From Kineococcus sp. TRM81007 (GTDB taxonomy: Bacteria; Actinomycetota; Actinomycetes; Actinomycetales; Kineococcaceae): 64,000 nt of DNA. Under the pieces are notes generated by a model. The model was given only the letters and a program-made list of their open reading frames with translations. It did no database searches and was not told the origin of the DNA. Position 1 is the stretch's first letter. Every line of letters starts with the position of its first letter. The position numbers and the translations under genes were made by a program. The stretch is taken from NCBI RefSeq assembly GCF_022669155.1, contig NZ_JALBVB010000041.1:1-64000 (forward strand), given 5' to 3'. Shown one piece after another: positions 9,203 through 18,067 of this stretch.

Positions 9203-10741
9203 GTGTCCGCAGCCGTCAGCGCCGTCGTCGATCTGGACGTGACCGGCCCCGTCATCTCCCCGCACGTCTACGGCCACTTCGCCGAGCACCTGGGGCGCTG
9301 CATCTACGAGGGGTTCTACGTCGGTGAGGACTCCGAGATCCCGAACGAGGCCGGCGTCCGCCTGGACGTGGTCGAGGCCCTGAAGGCCCTGGACATCCCG
9401 AACCTGCGCTGGCCCGGCGGGTGCTTCGCCGACGAGTACCACTGGATGAACGGCATCGGCCCCAAGGAGGACCGGCCGCGCATGGTGAACACCCACTGGG
9501 GCGACGTGGAGGAGAACAACCACTTCGGCACCCACGAGTTCATGGCGCTGTGCGAGCTGCTGGGCACCGAGCCGTACATCTCCGGCAACGTCGGCTCCGG
9601 CACCGTGCGCGAGATGAGCGAGTGGGTGGAGTACCTCACCCGCCGCGGGGACTCCCCGATGGCGCGGCTGCGCCGCGAGAACGGCCGCGAGGAGCCCTGG
9701 AAGGTGAAGTTCTGGGGCATCGGCAACGAGGCGTGGGGCTGCGGCGGCAACATGACCGCCGAGCAGTTCGCCGCCCAGGCGCGCACGTTCGCCACGTACT
9801 GCCGCGACCAGGAGGACAACCGGCTGTACCGGGTCGCCGCCGGCGCCAGCGACGACGACTACGCCTGGACCGAGGCGCTGATGAAGACCGTCAGCGGCCT
9901 GGGGGGCAGAGGCATGGACGAGCGCCACGGGCGCTCGCCGATCCAGGCGCTCTCCTTCCACTACTACACGTGGACCGGGCCGTCGTGGGAGCAGAAGGGC
10001 TCGGCGACGGAGTTCGGCACCGACGACTACTACCGCACCATGCTCAAGGCGCAGGACATGGAACGCGTCCTCGGCGGCCACGCGCGCGTCATGGACGCCT
10101 ACGACCCCGACAAGACCATCGGCCTCGTCTGCGACGAGTGGGGCACCTGGTTCGACGTCGAGCCCGGCACGAACCCGGGGTTCCTGTACCAGCAGAACAC
10201 CCTGCGCGACGCACTCGTGGCGAGCCTGCACTTCGACGTGTTCCACCGCTTCGCCGACCGGCTCGTCATGACGAACATCGCCCAGACCGTCAACGTGCTG
10301 CAGGCGGTGGTCCTCACCGACGGCGCCGACCTCGTCCTGACGCCGACGTACCACGTGTTCCGGATGAACCGCCGCCACCAGGGGGCGGCGACCCTGCCGC
10401 TGCACCTGCTCGGGGACGCTCCCGCGCGCGAGATCGACGGTGAGCAGCTGCGCACCTTCTCCGCCTCCGCGTCCGTCCGCGACGACGTGGCCCTGCTGTC
10501 GCTGACGAACCTGGACACCGAGGCGCCCGTCACCCTCACCGTGGACCTGCGCGGTCGCACCGTCGGCGAGCCCACCGGTGAGGTGCTCACCGCCGTCGAC
10601 CTGACCGCGCACAACGTGCCCGGGCAGGAGACGGCGGTCGAGCCGCGCGCCCTCGCCGGCGTCCGCCTGGAGGGTTCCACCCTCACCGTGGAGCTGCCGC
10701 CGCACTCCTTCGCGACGATGCAGCTGCCGCTGGTGGGCTGA
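9203..10741 (+). CDS. abfA: Alpha-N-arabinofuranosidase, GH51
   Basis: A 512-residue retaining glycosidase that removes alpha-L-arabinofuranosyl groups from arabinan or arabinoxylan oligomers. Acid/base Glu176 lies in [12 protein letters not shown] and nucleophile Glu312 in CDEWGTWFD. The N-terminal [15 protein letters not shown] and [14 protein letters not shown] are family hallmarks. No signal peptide, so it probably acts on imported oligosaccharides in the cytoplasm. GTG start with GGAGGAA close upstream. A close paralogue lies at 62470, past the integrated element. Confidence 0.95.
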   Translation: MSAAVSAVVDLDVTGPVISPHVYGHFAEHLGRCIYEGFYVGEDSEIPNEAGVRLDVVEALKALDIPNLRWPGGCFADEYHWMNGIGPKEDRPRMVNTHWGDVEENNHFGTHEFMALCELLGTEPYISGNVGSGTVREMSEWVEYLTRRGDSPMARLRRENGREEPWKVKFWGIGNEAWGCGGNMTAEQFAAQARTFATYCRDQEDNRLYRVAAGASDDDYAWTEALMKTVSGLGGRGMDERHGRSPIQALSFHYYTWTGPSWEQKGSATEFGTDDYYRTMLKAQDMERVLGGHARVMDAYDPDKTIGLVCDEWGTWFDVEPGTNPGFLYQQNTLRDALVASLHFDVFHRFADRLVMTNIAQTVNVLQAVVLTDGADLVLTPTYHVFRMNRRHQGAATLPLHLLGDAPAREIDGEQLRTFSASASVRDDVALLSLTNLDTEAPVTLTVDLRGRTVGEPTGEVLTAVDLTAHNVPGQETAVEPRALAGVRLEGSTLTVELPPHSFATMQLPLVG

Positions 10742-10758
10742 GCCCCACCGGGTGCGGT

Positions 10759-10789
10759 GGGCCGGGGGGCCGGTGCGGACCCCCGGCCC
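10759..10789. terminator. Bidirectional terminator hairpin after abfA
   Basis: GGGCCGGGGG (10759-10768) pairs with CCCCCGGCCC (10780-10789), a perfect 10-bp stem between the convergent abfA and HAD genes. Confidence 0.72.
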
Positions 10790-10793
10790 GTGC

Positions 10794-11537
10794 TCAGGTG
10801 CGGGCCAGCAGCTGCTCGACCTCTTCCCAGGAGGACACCACCGCGAACGCCCCGGCCTCGCGCAGGGCCTCGGTGCGGGCCTGCCGCTCCTGCTCGGGCA
10901 CGAACTGCACGGTGCCGATCGTGCGCACCCCCGCGGCCACCGCGGACAGGGCCCCGTTGATGGAGTCCTCCACCGCCACGGCTTCGTCCGGGGTGATCCC
11001 CAGGTCCTTCAGGGCGTGCACGTACACCGCGGGATCGGGTTTGCTCGTGGGCTCCGGCAGGGAGTCCTCAGCGCTGTAGCGGCGCCCGGCGCCGAAGAAC
11101 CCGGCCAGGCCGGTGACGTCCAGGCAGGCGTCCAGGCGGGAGGAGGCGCTGGACGTGACGGCCGCGAGGGCGAAGCCCTCCGCCAACCGGGCCAGCGGGT
11201 CGCGCACCGCGGGGTCCTCGCGCAGCACCGTGCGCAGGTGCGCGGTGACGACGTCCTTCTCCTCGGCGACCCAGTGCTCCAGGTCGCCGGCCGCGAGGTC
11301 CCGGCCGTAGCCGCGGGCCAGCTCCTGCGCGGCGGCGCGGAAGTTCTTCCCGTTGGTCATGGACTGCAGCTCGGCGGGGGAGTACGGCCGCTCGGCGCCC
11401 AGTTCCGCGAGGAACCGGTTCGTCACGTCCGCGGAGGCGGCGTACGCGGGCTCCTCCGACGGGAACAACGTCCCGTCGGCGTCGCACAGCAGCGTGGTGA
11501 CCCCCGCGGGGTCGAATCCCGTGGAACGCGCGGTCAC
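10794..11537 (-). CDS. HAD-superfamily sugar phosphatase / phosphoglucomutase-like hydrolase
   Basis: 247 residues. HAD motif I is CDADGTLFPSE, where the first Asp is the nucleophile; motif II is in AVTSSASS; motif III lysine is in TSKPDPAVY; motif IV is AVEDSINGALSA. The cap and the KPDPxxY pattern fit the beta-phosphoglucomutase/GS1 subfamily of small sugar-phosphate phosphatases. The GTG start overlaps the stop of the upstream dehydrogenase as GTGA, so the two genes are coupled, suggesting a joint role in polyol or sugar-phosphate metabolism. Substrate not determined. Confidence 0.85.
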   Translation of the reverse strand: MTARSTGFDPAGVTTLLCDADGTLFPSEEPAYAASADVTNRFLAELGAERPYSPAELQSMTNGKNFRAAAQELARGYGRDLAAGDLEHWVAEEKDVVTAHLRTVLREDPAVRDPLARLAEGFALAAVTSSASSRLDACLDVTGLAGFFGAGRRYSAEDSLPEPTSKPDPAVYVHALKDLGITPDEAVAVEDSINGALSAVAAGVRTIGTVQFVPEQERQARTEALREAGAFAVVSSWEEVEQLLART

Positions 11538-13060
11538 GCGGCCCCCTCCTCGTCGAGCGTCAGGTACAGCTTGATCACCTCTCGCGGTCCCTGCTCCTCC
11601 AGGGCCCGCAGCGCCACCTCCACGGAGGCGACGAAGTGCTCGTCGCGGGAGAGGCTGTCGAACACCGCGCTCTCGCTGAGCAGGGCCTCGGGTTCCACGT
11701 CGCCCTCCCGGGCCAGGCCCACGAGGCGCTCGGACATCGGACCCTCCACCGGGAAGTCCTGCCCGGCGTAGTCGTACCCGCGCAGGAACCGCATCCAGCC
11801 CGCCACCGCGAGCACCAGGAGCTGGTGGGGCCGGTGCTCCTCCAGGGCGGCCCGCATCGAGGGGAAGACGTAGTTCGGCATCTTGCTCGAGCCGCGCCGG
11901 CACAGCCGCAGGAGCTGGTCGCCCATCCGCGGGTTGGACAGGCGCTGCACGAGGGAGCGCTGGTACTCCGCCAGGTCGATGCCCGGCACCTCGGGCAGCA
12001 GCGGGGCGATCTCCTCGCCCATGAGGCGCTCCAGGTACTCCCGGAAGACGTCGTCGGCCATGAGCTCGTCGATGGTGCGGTAGCCGGCGAGGTGGCCGAG
12101 GTAGCCGAGCGCGCAGTGGCTGGCGTTGAGCAGCCGGGTCTTCATCGTCTCGTACGGGGTGACGTCCTCGACGAACTGGACCCCGACCTCCTCCAGCGGG
12201 GGGCGCCCGGCGCAGAAGGAGTCCTCCACGACCCACTGGGTGAACGGCTCGGTGATCACCGGCCAGCGGTCGTCCACCCCGGTGGCGGCGGCGACCGCGT
12301 CGCGCTCCTCGGGCGTGGTGGTGGGGGTGATGCGGTCCACCATCGAGCTGGGGAAGGTGACGTTCTCCTCGATCCAGCCGGCGAGGTCGTCACCCAGCCG
12401 CTCGTCGCGCAGCCGGGCGAAGGACAGCACGGCGGTGCGGGCGGCCGCCCCGTTGTGCTGCATGTTGTCGCAGGAGAGCACGGTGAAGGGGCCGGTGCCG
12501 GCGTCGCGGCGCCGGGCCAGGGCACCGGTGATCAGGCCGAAGACGGTGCCGGGGCGCTCGGGGTGCTCCAGGTCGGCGCGGACGGCGTCGTCGTCGGCGT
12601 CGAACTCGCCGCTGTGCGGGTCGATCCGGTAACCGGTGCCGGTGACGGTCAGCGTCACCAGGCGGGTGCGCTCGTCGGCCAGGACGTCCAGCACCGCGCC
12701 GGGGTCGTCCGCGGCCAGCAGGTAGCGGGTCAGCACCCCCACCACGCGGGCGCTCTCCTCCTCGGCGCCCCGTTCGACCACCGTGTAGAGCCGGTCCTGC
12801 GCCTGGAGCACCTCGCCGATCTGCCGGCTGTGCATCCCGACGCCCACCAGGCCCCACTCGCGGTGGCCGCGGCGGGCCAGCTCGTCCAGGTACACGGCCT
12901 GGTGGGCCCGGTGGAAACCGCCGACACCGATGTGGACGACGGAGGGGACCAGCGCGGTGCGGTCGTAGCCGGGGACCGAGACGGCGCGCGGGAGGTCGTG
13001 CAGGGTGCTGTCCGAGAGGGGGACGGCCCGGTCGGGACCGGGGGTGGGCGCATCGATCAA
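11534..13060 (-). CDS. Mannitol dehydrogenase family oxidoreductase
   Basis: 508 residues of the long-chain polyol dehydrogenase family (mannitol 2-dehydrogenase, D-arabinitol 4-dehydrogenase, fructuronate reductase). The N-terminal Rossmann pattern is VVHIGVGGFHRAHQAVYLDE. The family catalytic block KTRLLNASHCALGYLG contains the lysine, asparagine and histidine expected at the active site. Coupled by GTGA overlap to a HAD phosphatase. The exact polyol cannot be read from sequence; arabinitol or mannitol are plausible given the arabinose-related neighbours. Confidence 0.88.
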   Translation of the reverse strand: MIDAPTPGPDRAVPLSDSTLHDLPRAVSVPGYDRTALVPSVVHIGVGGFHRAHQAVYLDELARRGHREWGLVGVGMHSRQIGEVLQAQDRLYTVVERGAEEESARVVGVLTRYLLAADDPGAVLDVLADERTRLVTLTVTGTGYRIDPHSGEFDADDDAVRADLEHPERPGTVFGLITGALARRRDAGTGPFTVLSCDNMQHNGAAARTAVLSFARLRDERLGDDLAGWIEENVTFPSSMVDRITPTTTPEERDAVAAATGVDDRWPVITEPFTQWVVEDSFCAGRPPLEEVGVQFVEDVTPYETMKTRLLNASHCALGYLGHLAGYRTIDELMADDVFREYLERLMGEEIAPLLPEVPGIDLAEYQRSLVQRLSNPRMGDQLLRLCRRGSSKMPNYVFPSMRAALEEHRPHQLLVLAVAGWMRFLRGYDYAGQDFPVEGPMSERLVGLAREGDVEPEALLSESAVFDSLSRDEHFVASVEVALRALEEQGPREVIKLYLTLDEEGAA

Positions 13061-13230
13061 CGTCGCTCCTCACAAGAGTGCCCGTGGTGCCCGCCGGTTG
13101 GAGCACTCGTGTCGTACCCGCTCCGGACGCGCGCAAACCGGGGGCGCCCAGGTGCATCGCCCGCCACCGAACGGGTACTTGCGGTCGGAGGGCGGACGCC
13201 AGCCGCCCCACCGGCACCTGAGGAGCACGC

Positions 13231-14037
13231 GTGTCCGACGACACCCCCGATCCCACGCAGGCACCGCCCAGCCCCGAACCGGAGGTCGAGAACGCCTTCG
13301 ACCGCCTCGTCAGCGAGGGCCACGACCGGCTGACGCGCCCCCTGCTGCCGATGGTCAGCACGGGGCTGCTCGGCGGCATCGACGTCGGCACCGGCGTCCT
13401 GGCGTACCTGCTGGTGCTGCACGCCACGGGCAGTCACCTGCTGGGGGGTCTGGCGTTCTCCATCGGTTTCGTGGCGCTGCTGCTGGCGCGCAGCGAGCTG
13501 TTCACCGAGGACTTCCTCGTCCCCGTCACGGCCGTCGTGGCGCGCGAGGGCACCGTCGCCGCCTTGCTGCGGTTGTGGGCGGTGACGCTGGTGACGAACC
13601 TCCTGGGCGGCTGGGTGATCACCTGGGTGGTCGTGACCGCGCTGCCCGACCTGCACGACACCGTGGTGGAGTCCGGCACCCACTACGCGACGATCCCCAT
13701 CGATCTGGAGTCCTTCTGCCTCGCGGTCCTCGCCGGTGTGGCCATCACCCTCATGACGCGCATGCAGCACTCCACCGAGAGCGTCGGGGTGCGGATCGTG
13801 CCGGGGATCCTGATCGGCGCCCTCCTCGTCGGCGGGCAGCTCTTCCACTCCGTCCTGGACTCGCTGCTGGTGTTCGCGGCGATCCACGCGGGCGCGCCCT
13901 TCGGGTACCTCGACTGGTGGCCCCGCCTGGGCTGGTCGATCCTGGGCAACCTCGTCGGCGGGCTGGTGTTCGTCACCGCGTTGCGGATGCTGCGGGTGCC
14001 GCACCGCATCGCCGAGGCGCAGCGCGAGCACTCCTGA
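13231..14037 (+). CDS. Formate/nitrite transporter (FNT) family protein
   Basis: 268 residues with six hydrophobic segments after a hydrophilic roughly 45-residue N-terminus. GGLAFSIGFVALLLARSELFTEDFLVPV matches the FNT repeat containing the pore-lining re-entrant loop (residues about 71-100). It resembles the YfdC-like branch more than FocA, so the transported species is uncertain. GTG start with GAGGAG upstream. Last protein gene before tRNA-Thr. Confidence 0.85.
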   Translation: MSDDTPDPTQAPPSPEPEVENAFDRLVSEGHDRLTRPLLPMVSTGLLGGIDVGTGVLAYLLVLHATGSHLLGGLAFSIGFVALLLARSELFTEDFLVPVTAVVAREGTVAALLRLWAVTLVTNLLGGWVITWVVVTALPDLHDTVVESGTHYATIPIDLESFCLAVLAGVAITLMTRMQHSTESVGVRIVPGILIGALLVGGQLFHSVLDSLLVFAAIHAGAPFGYLDWWPRLGWSILGNLVGGLVFVTALRMLRVPHRIAEAQREHS

Positions 14038-14127
14038 CGCCACCGGCCCGGTCGGTGACCCCGGACGACCGGCTCGCGGAGCAGGACAGCGGCTAGGATC
14101 GCCGTGCCGGCCGTGGAGGGCCGGCAT

Positions 14128-14200
14128 GCCGGCATGGCGCAACTGGTAGCGCACCCGACTTGTAATCGGGCGGTTAGGGGTTCAAGTCCCCTTGCCGGCT
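14128..14200 (+). tRNA. tRNA-Thr(TGT)
   Basis: A complete 73-nt cloverleaf. Acceptor GCCGGCA pairs with TGCCGGC; D-stem GCGC/GCGC; anticodon stem CCCGA/TCGGG around loop CTTGTAA with anticodon TGT; T-stem AGGGG/CCCCT; discriminator T. CCA is not encoded. The part 3' of the att core was supplied by the integrated element: the displaced host version lies at 59032-59073. Confidence 0.97.
14159..14175. other. attL core of the ICE
   Basis: CTTGTAATCGGGCGGTT, 17 bp, spans the anticodon loop, 3' anticodon stem and variable loop of tRNA-Thr. It is repeated identically at 59032-59048; the flanking bases differ on both sides (A/A here, C/C there), which defines the core exactly. Confidence 0.92.
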
Positions 14201-15466
14201 CACTGCCTGACCTGCGGTTTTGCCTTCCGGAGGGGCCCGCTCGTCGCCTTCGTCGGCCTGGCGGGACCACATCGGGACCACATCGGGCTTCCGGCTGTAC
14301 GCCACGGCCGCCGCGATGGTGTCCGCGGCCGTGCGCGCCAGCTCCGGCACGACGTGCATGTAGAGGTCGCGCGTGATTGCGCTCGTCGAGTGCCCGAGGC
14401 GGGCGCTCACGATCTTGACGTCGATGCCGGCAGCCAGGGCGAGGCTCGCGTGCGTGTGCCGCAGGTCGTGCAGCCGGATGACGGGTACACCGGCCTTGCG
14501 GACCAGGTCGATGAACAGGTGGGTGACGGCGTCCGGGCGCAGCAGGTCGCCGTTGTCACGAGCGAAGACGAGGCCGTGGTCGACGTAGCCGTCGCCCCAG
14601 GATCGCCGTTCCCGCTGCTGCCGCTCCCGGTGCTCACGCAGGACGTCGACGGTGGCGGCGTCGATCGGGACGACGCGGGCACCGGCGTGCGTCTTTGGAG
14701 CTCCCAGCTTCGGGCCGGCGCCTGCGTCGATCACCTGTGAGCGGACGGTGATGTGCCCGCGGTCGAGGTCGACGTCCTTCCAGTGGGTGCCGATCGCCTC
14801 ACCGCGGCGCATCCCGGTGAACGTCAGGACGTGGAAGAGCGCGTACAGGCGGTGGTGGCTGCAGGCGTCGAGGAAGCCCGCGATCTGCTGCGGTTCCCAG
14901 ACGGTCGTCTCAGCGCGGCGGTGTTCAGGGAGCTCGACCTGCAGGGCGGGGTTCCACTGGATCAGTCGACGCTTCAGCGCCGTGTTGAGGGCTGATCTCA
15001 AGGTGCGGTGCACGTGGTGCACGGTCGCCGTCCCGGTGCCGGTGTACCGGCCGTTCATCAGGTCGTTGTAAAGGGTGTCGATGTGGTCGGCGCGCAGCGC
15101 GTCGAGACGGTAGTGCCCCAGTGCCGGGGTGAGGTAGCGCCGGACGTGGGTCTCGTAGTTCCGTCGCGTCGTGTCACGCAGGTTCCGCTTGCCCCGCAGC
15201 CAGTCGTCCAGGAACCGCTGCACGGTGAGGGTGTGGTCCGAGGCGATGCCGGCTCGCTGCTTCTCGATCTCCGCGTCCAGCGCCTGCTGCGCCTCGCGCT
15301 TCGTCGAGAAGCCGGATCGAGTCACCTGCCGGCGTCCGCCGTCGGGGCGGCGACCGAAGTCCACCGTGAACTTCCACGGTCCCCGGCAACGGTGCGGCTG
15401 CAGCTCGCCGTTCTGATCGCGCGGGCACGATGCGACGTGTCGCTGGGTGACGTGCCCCTTTCTCAC
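14174..15466 (-). CDS. Tyrosine-family site-specific integrase
   Basis: 430 residues. It has an N-terminal arm-binding region, a SAM-like core-binding domain (about 78-165) and a catalytic domain with Arg220 (TGMRRGEA), His333-Asp-Leu-Arg336 (LHDLRHTH), Gly-His359 (RLGHSTS) and nucleophile Tyr369 (RDLYMHV). The stop codon TAA lies inside the tRNA-Thr gene and overlaps the att core by two bases, so the last residues are encoded by the T-arm and acceptor sequence. GTG start overlaps the xis stop (GTGA). It should catalyse integration at the adjacent tRNA and, with Xis, excision. Confidence 0.95.
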   Translation of the reverse strand: MRKGHVTQRHVASCPRDQNGELQPHRCRGPWKFTVDFGRRPDGGRRQVTRSGFSTKREAQQALDAEIEKQRAGIASDHTLTVQRFLDDWLRGKRNLRDTTRRNYETHVRRYLTPALGHYRLDALRADHIDTLYNDLMNGRYTGTGTATVHHVHRTLRSALNTALKRRLIQWNPALQVELPEHRRAETTVWEPQQIAGFLDACSHHRLYALFHVLTFTGMRRGEAIGTHWKDVDLDRGHITVRSQVIDAGAGPKLGAPKTHAGARVVPIDAATVDVLREHRERQQRERRSWGDGYVDHGLVFARDNGDLLRPDAVTHLFIDLVRKAGVPVIRLHDLRHTHASLALAAGIDVKIVSARLGHSTSAITRDLYMHVVPELARTAADTIAAAVAYSRKPDVVPMWSRQADEGDERAPPEGKTAGQAVSRQGDLNP

Positions 15467-15672
15467 CGCACGACACCGACGAGTTCGAGCAGCGGTGCCG
15501 ACGGGACCCGGATCAGCTTGCCGAGCCGCACGACCGGCGTCGGCCAGGCGTTGGTGCGGATGAGTTCGTAGGCGGCGGTGCGGCCGATGCCGAGGACCTT
15601 CGCTGCGGTCGGCACGTCGACGACGGGCGGCAGCTCGCGGATCTCGTCGGTGTTGAACTGCGGTCGCGTCAT
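15463..15672 (-). CDS. Excisionase-like MerR/HTH_17 DNA-binding protein
   Basis: 69 residues with one winged-helix motif: VPTAAKVLGIGRTAAYELIR (about 25-44) and wing VVRLGKLIRVP. Size, fold and position directly upstream of and overlapping int (GTGA) match recombination directionality factors of actinomycete elements. ATG start preceded by AGGAGAAGGAG. It probably binds near att and tips the reaction toward excision. Confidence 0.88.
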   Translation of the reverse strand: MTRPQFNTDEIRELPPVVDVPTAAKVLGIGRTAAYELIRTNAWPTPVVRLGKLIRVPSAPLLELVGVVR

Positions 15673-15694
15673 CGTGGGTCTCCTTCTCCTGTGC

Positions 15695-16786
15695 TCACTC
15701 GGCCATCGAGACGTGGATGTGGTCGTAGTGGCCGCCGGTGGCGTCCTGCGCGTCGTAGACCCCGCCGCCGGTGTAGGCGCGCCAGCCCTCGTCGGACCGG
15801 GCGCGCGACCAGATGCGGCCCTGCCAGATGACGTAGGACACGCGCAGGGCGTCGGCGTTGGTCTGCAGCCAGATCGCGGCCTGCCAGCCGAGGGCGACGT
15901 CCTCCTGGCCGGGGAACTTCCCGGGGGTGCCGTAGAAGATGTCGCAGCCCTTGCCCTTGGGGTGGTCGGACGTCGGGTTCCAGGCGTGGGCGTCCCAGCA
16001 CGAGGTGGACCGCTTGCCGAACGTGGTGCGGAACTGCGCGAGCATCCACGCCGTCGCCGGGGTGACGCACCCGCCGGTGCCGGTGGGGTCGGGCACGGTG
16101 CACCCGCTCGCCCCGCCGGGGAACGCGGCGGCCGCGCCGGCGGCGGTGAGAGCCGGTGCGGCGGTGTACTGCTCGACGTAGCCGTGGATGGCGTCGAGGT
16201 AGTCGGTGACCTCGCGGACGCACTGCGCACCGCAGCCGGCTTCGCCCGGCGTGGGGATGCCGGTCGCGGAGCCGGTGACGCGGAAGCACCCGGCGATGTG
16301 GCAGACGGCCAGGGCGTCCAGCGGGCTGAGGGCCTTGCCGGTGGCCTGCAGGTGCTCGGTCATCGTCCGCAGGTTCCGGCACATCCAGGGCAGCGCGACG
16401 GCGAAGTGGGTGCGCGGCGTCCACACGGGGTGGTCGTCCCTGGGGCCGCCGGCGACGTCCCAGCCGTCCCCACCTCCGCCGTCGACCCACGTGGAAGGCA
16501 TCAGCTGCAGCAGGCCGGCCGCACCGGCGGGGGAGTAGGCGTGCGGGTTCCAGCTCGACTCCGCCTGGACCTCGGCGACCAGCCACACGAGGGGCAGCTC
16601 GGGGCAGGCGGTGTCGCGGGCGGCCTCGAGGTCGCCGAGCGAGTCGCGCGCCGCCTCGGGCAGTGCTTCCACGTCGAGAGCCTGCCCGGTGACGGCCTGC
16701 GCGTCCTGCGCATCGCCCAGGAGTGCCCCGCCGAGCAGGACGACGCCGCAGATCAGCGCCGTGAGAGCGGCGGCGATCGTCCTCAC
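15695..16786 (-). CDS. Secreted lytic transglycosylase with C-terminal peptidase-like domain (VirB1-like)
   Basis: 363 residues. An N-terminal signal sequence (hydrophobic 5-25, then AQA) precedes a goose-type/SLT lysozyme fold with catalytic Glu in VQAESSWNP and the GAAGLLQLMPSTW motif (about 95-115). A Ser/Thr/Ala/Gly linker leads to a C-terminal region with SDHPKGKGCDIFYG and GGHYDHIHVSM. This resembles the metal-site pattern of D-Ala-D-Ala carboxypeptidase-like (ARB_07466/VanY-like) domains. It would open peptidoglycan for the conjugation channel. It is encoded far from the T4SS operon but in the same element. Confidence 0.85.
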   Translation of the reverse strand: MRTIAAALTALICGVVLLGGALLGDAQDAQAVTGQALDVEALPEAARDSLGDLEAARDTACPELPLVWLVAEVQAESSWNPHAYSPAGAAGLLQLMPSTWVDGGGGDGWDVAGGPRDDHPVWTPRTHFAVALPWMCRNLRTMTEHLQATGKALSPLDALAVCHIAGCFRVTGSATGIPTPGEAGCGAQCVREVTDYLDAIHGYVEQYTAAPALTAAGAAAAFPGGASGCTVPDPTGTGGCVTPATAWMLAQFRTTFGKRSTSCWDAHAWNPTSDHPKGKGCDIFYGTPGKFPGQEDVALGWQAAIWLQTNADALRVSYVIWQGRIWSRARSDEGWRAYTGGGVYDAQDATGGHYDHIHVSMAE

Positions 16787-17024
16787 GGCGGGGCTCCTCC
16801 CGGTAGCGTGACGCGCTCAACAGTCGATCCGTCCGTGCTCCCGAGCCGGGTGGTGTCGGCGGACGGGATGGGACGGGGAGGACAGGTCGGGCACCAAGCG
16901 CCACGGTTCGGCACCGTGGATGCCGTGGTGAGTCGATCGTCCACAACAGTCGACGTTCTGGTCTGAACCATAGACCAGCGTGGACACATGTCAAGGCGCG
17001 GCTGTGGGAGGGAGTGGACGACAC
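16787..17024. other. Divergent regulatory gap
   Basis: 238 bp between the leftward int-side genes and the rightward XRE regulator, so the likely location of the lysogeny-type control promoters. No operator repeat was clear enough to name. Confidence 0.4.
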
Positions 17025-17540
17025 ATGGGGGACGTACGCCCTCGTGGCGGTACGGACGACGAGGACGGCACTCCGCGGACCGCGCCGGACGTCTCCGCAT
17101 CCCGGCCCCGCACGCTGGCCGAGAAGGTCGACCTGCTCTTCCGCACCGTGCACCCCGCCAAGGGCGGCGAGTACAGCTACGAGCACGTCGCCAAGGCCAT
17201 CCGGGAGCGCGGTGGCCCGTCAATCTCCGCCAGCTACCTGTGGCTGCTGCGCAAGGGGGAGCGGGACAACCCGACGCTGCGGCACCTGGAGGCGCTGGCC
17301 GGCTTCTTCGGCGTCCCGCCCGGCTTCTTCTTCGACGACGAGCTGACGGACAGCGTCCACGACCAGCTCGCCCTGCTTGCGCTGCTGCGTGACGGTGACG
17401 TACGAAAGGTCGCGCTCCGAACGTCGGGACTGAGCCGCGAGAGCCTGCAGGCCCTCGGTGAGATGGTCGACCGCGTCCGGAAGCTGGAGGGTCTCCCGGA
17501 GGATCCGGACCTCGGTGGCGGTGACCCTCCTCGCTCGTGA
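17025..17540 (+). CDS. XRE-family transcriptional regulator
   Basis: 171 residues. A disordered N-terminus precedes a helix-turn-helix domain (about 30-105), with YEHVAKAIRERGGPSISASY and LWLLRKGERDNPTLRHLEAL, the Streptomyces-type XRE arrangement where a residue loop separates the helices. Its stop overlaps the start of an ImmA/IrrE peptidase gene (GTGA). In ICEBs1, the ImmR repressor is cleaved by ImmA to induce the element; the same circuit is the likely role here, though these genes face away from int. Confidence 0.88.
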   Translation: MGDVRPRGGTDDEDGTPRTAPDVSASRPRTLAEKVDLLFRTVHPAKGGEYSYEHVAKAIRERGGPSISASYLWLLRKGERDNPTLRHLEALAGFFGVPPGFFFDDELTDSVHDQLALLALLRDGDVRKVALRTSGLSRESLQALGEMVDRVRKLEGLPEDPDLGGGDPPRS

Positions 17541-18067
17541 CGAGAGGAGACGGTGTGCGGCTGTGGGCCACCCGGCGGCAGTGCCGGTCGACGCTGCAGG
17601 AGCTCGCGATCCCGCCGGGGACGACGCTGGAGGGCTTCGTCGACCTGGTGCGGGACCGGCGCGGGCGGCCGCTGACGATCCAGTCGTCACCGGCTGCGGT
17701 CGGGCTGTGCGGAGCGTGGGTCGCCGGCGAGGCGAGTGACCACATCTTCATCGCGCCCGCTGCCACCGGGGTCCGGCGCGCTCACACGCTGGCGCACGAG
17801 CTCGCGCACGTCGTCCTCGGCCACGACGACACCGACGAGGTCGTCGACCCGAACCTCATCCGTCAGTTCTTCCCCGACATCGACCCCTCCACGGTGCGGG
17901 CCGTACTGGGTCGTTCCACCTACACCTCGGCGCAGGAGCGGCAGGCGGAGGTCATGGCCTGGATGCTGCTGGAGACGCTCTCCGGTCCGGAGCCGGCCTC
18001 GCAGCCCGGTCTGGACGGCCCCGACGCGGTCCTCGCGGCGGCGTTCGGGCCCCGCCCGGCCGCCTGA
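17537..18067 (+). CDS. ImmA/IrrE-family zinc metallopeptidase
   Basis: 176 residues. The zinc site is THTLAHELAHVVLGH (HELAH, HExxH form, about residues 75-90), followed by the second-helix region QERQAEVMAWMLLETL, where the Glu is the expected third ligand. GTG start. In this family the protease cuts its cognate XRE repressor, here the coupled upstream gene. The following membrane protein gene starts within the stop codon (ATG overlap). Confidence 0.9.
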   Translation: MTRGDGVRLWATRRQCRSTLQELAIPPGTTLEGFVDLVRDRRGRPLTIQSSPAAVGLCGAWVAGEASDHIFIAPAATGVRRAHTLAHELAHVVLGHDDTDEVVDPNLIRQFFPDIDPSTVRAVLGRSTYTSAQERQAEVMAWMLLETLSGPEPASQPGLDGPDAVLAAAFGPRPAA

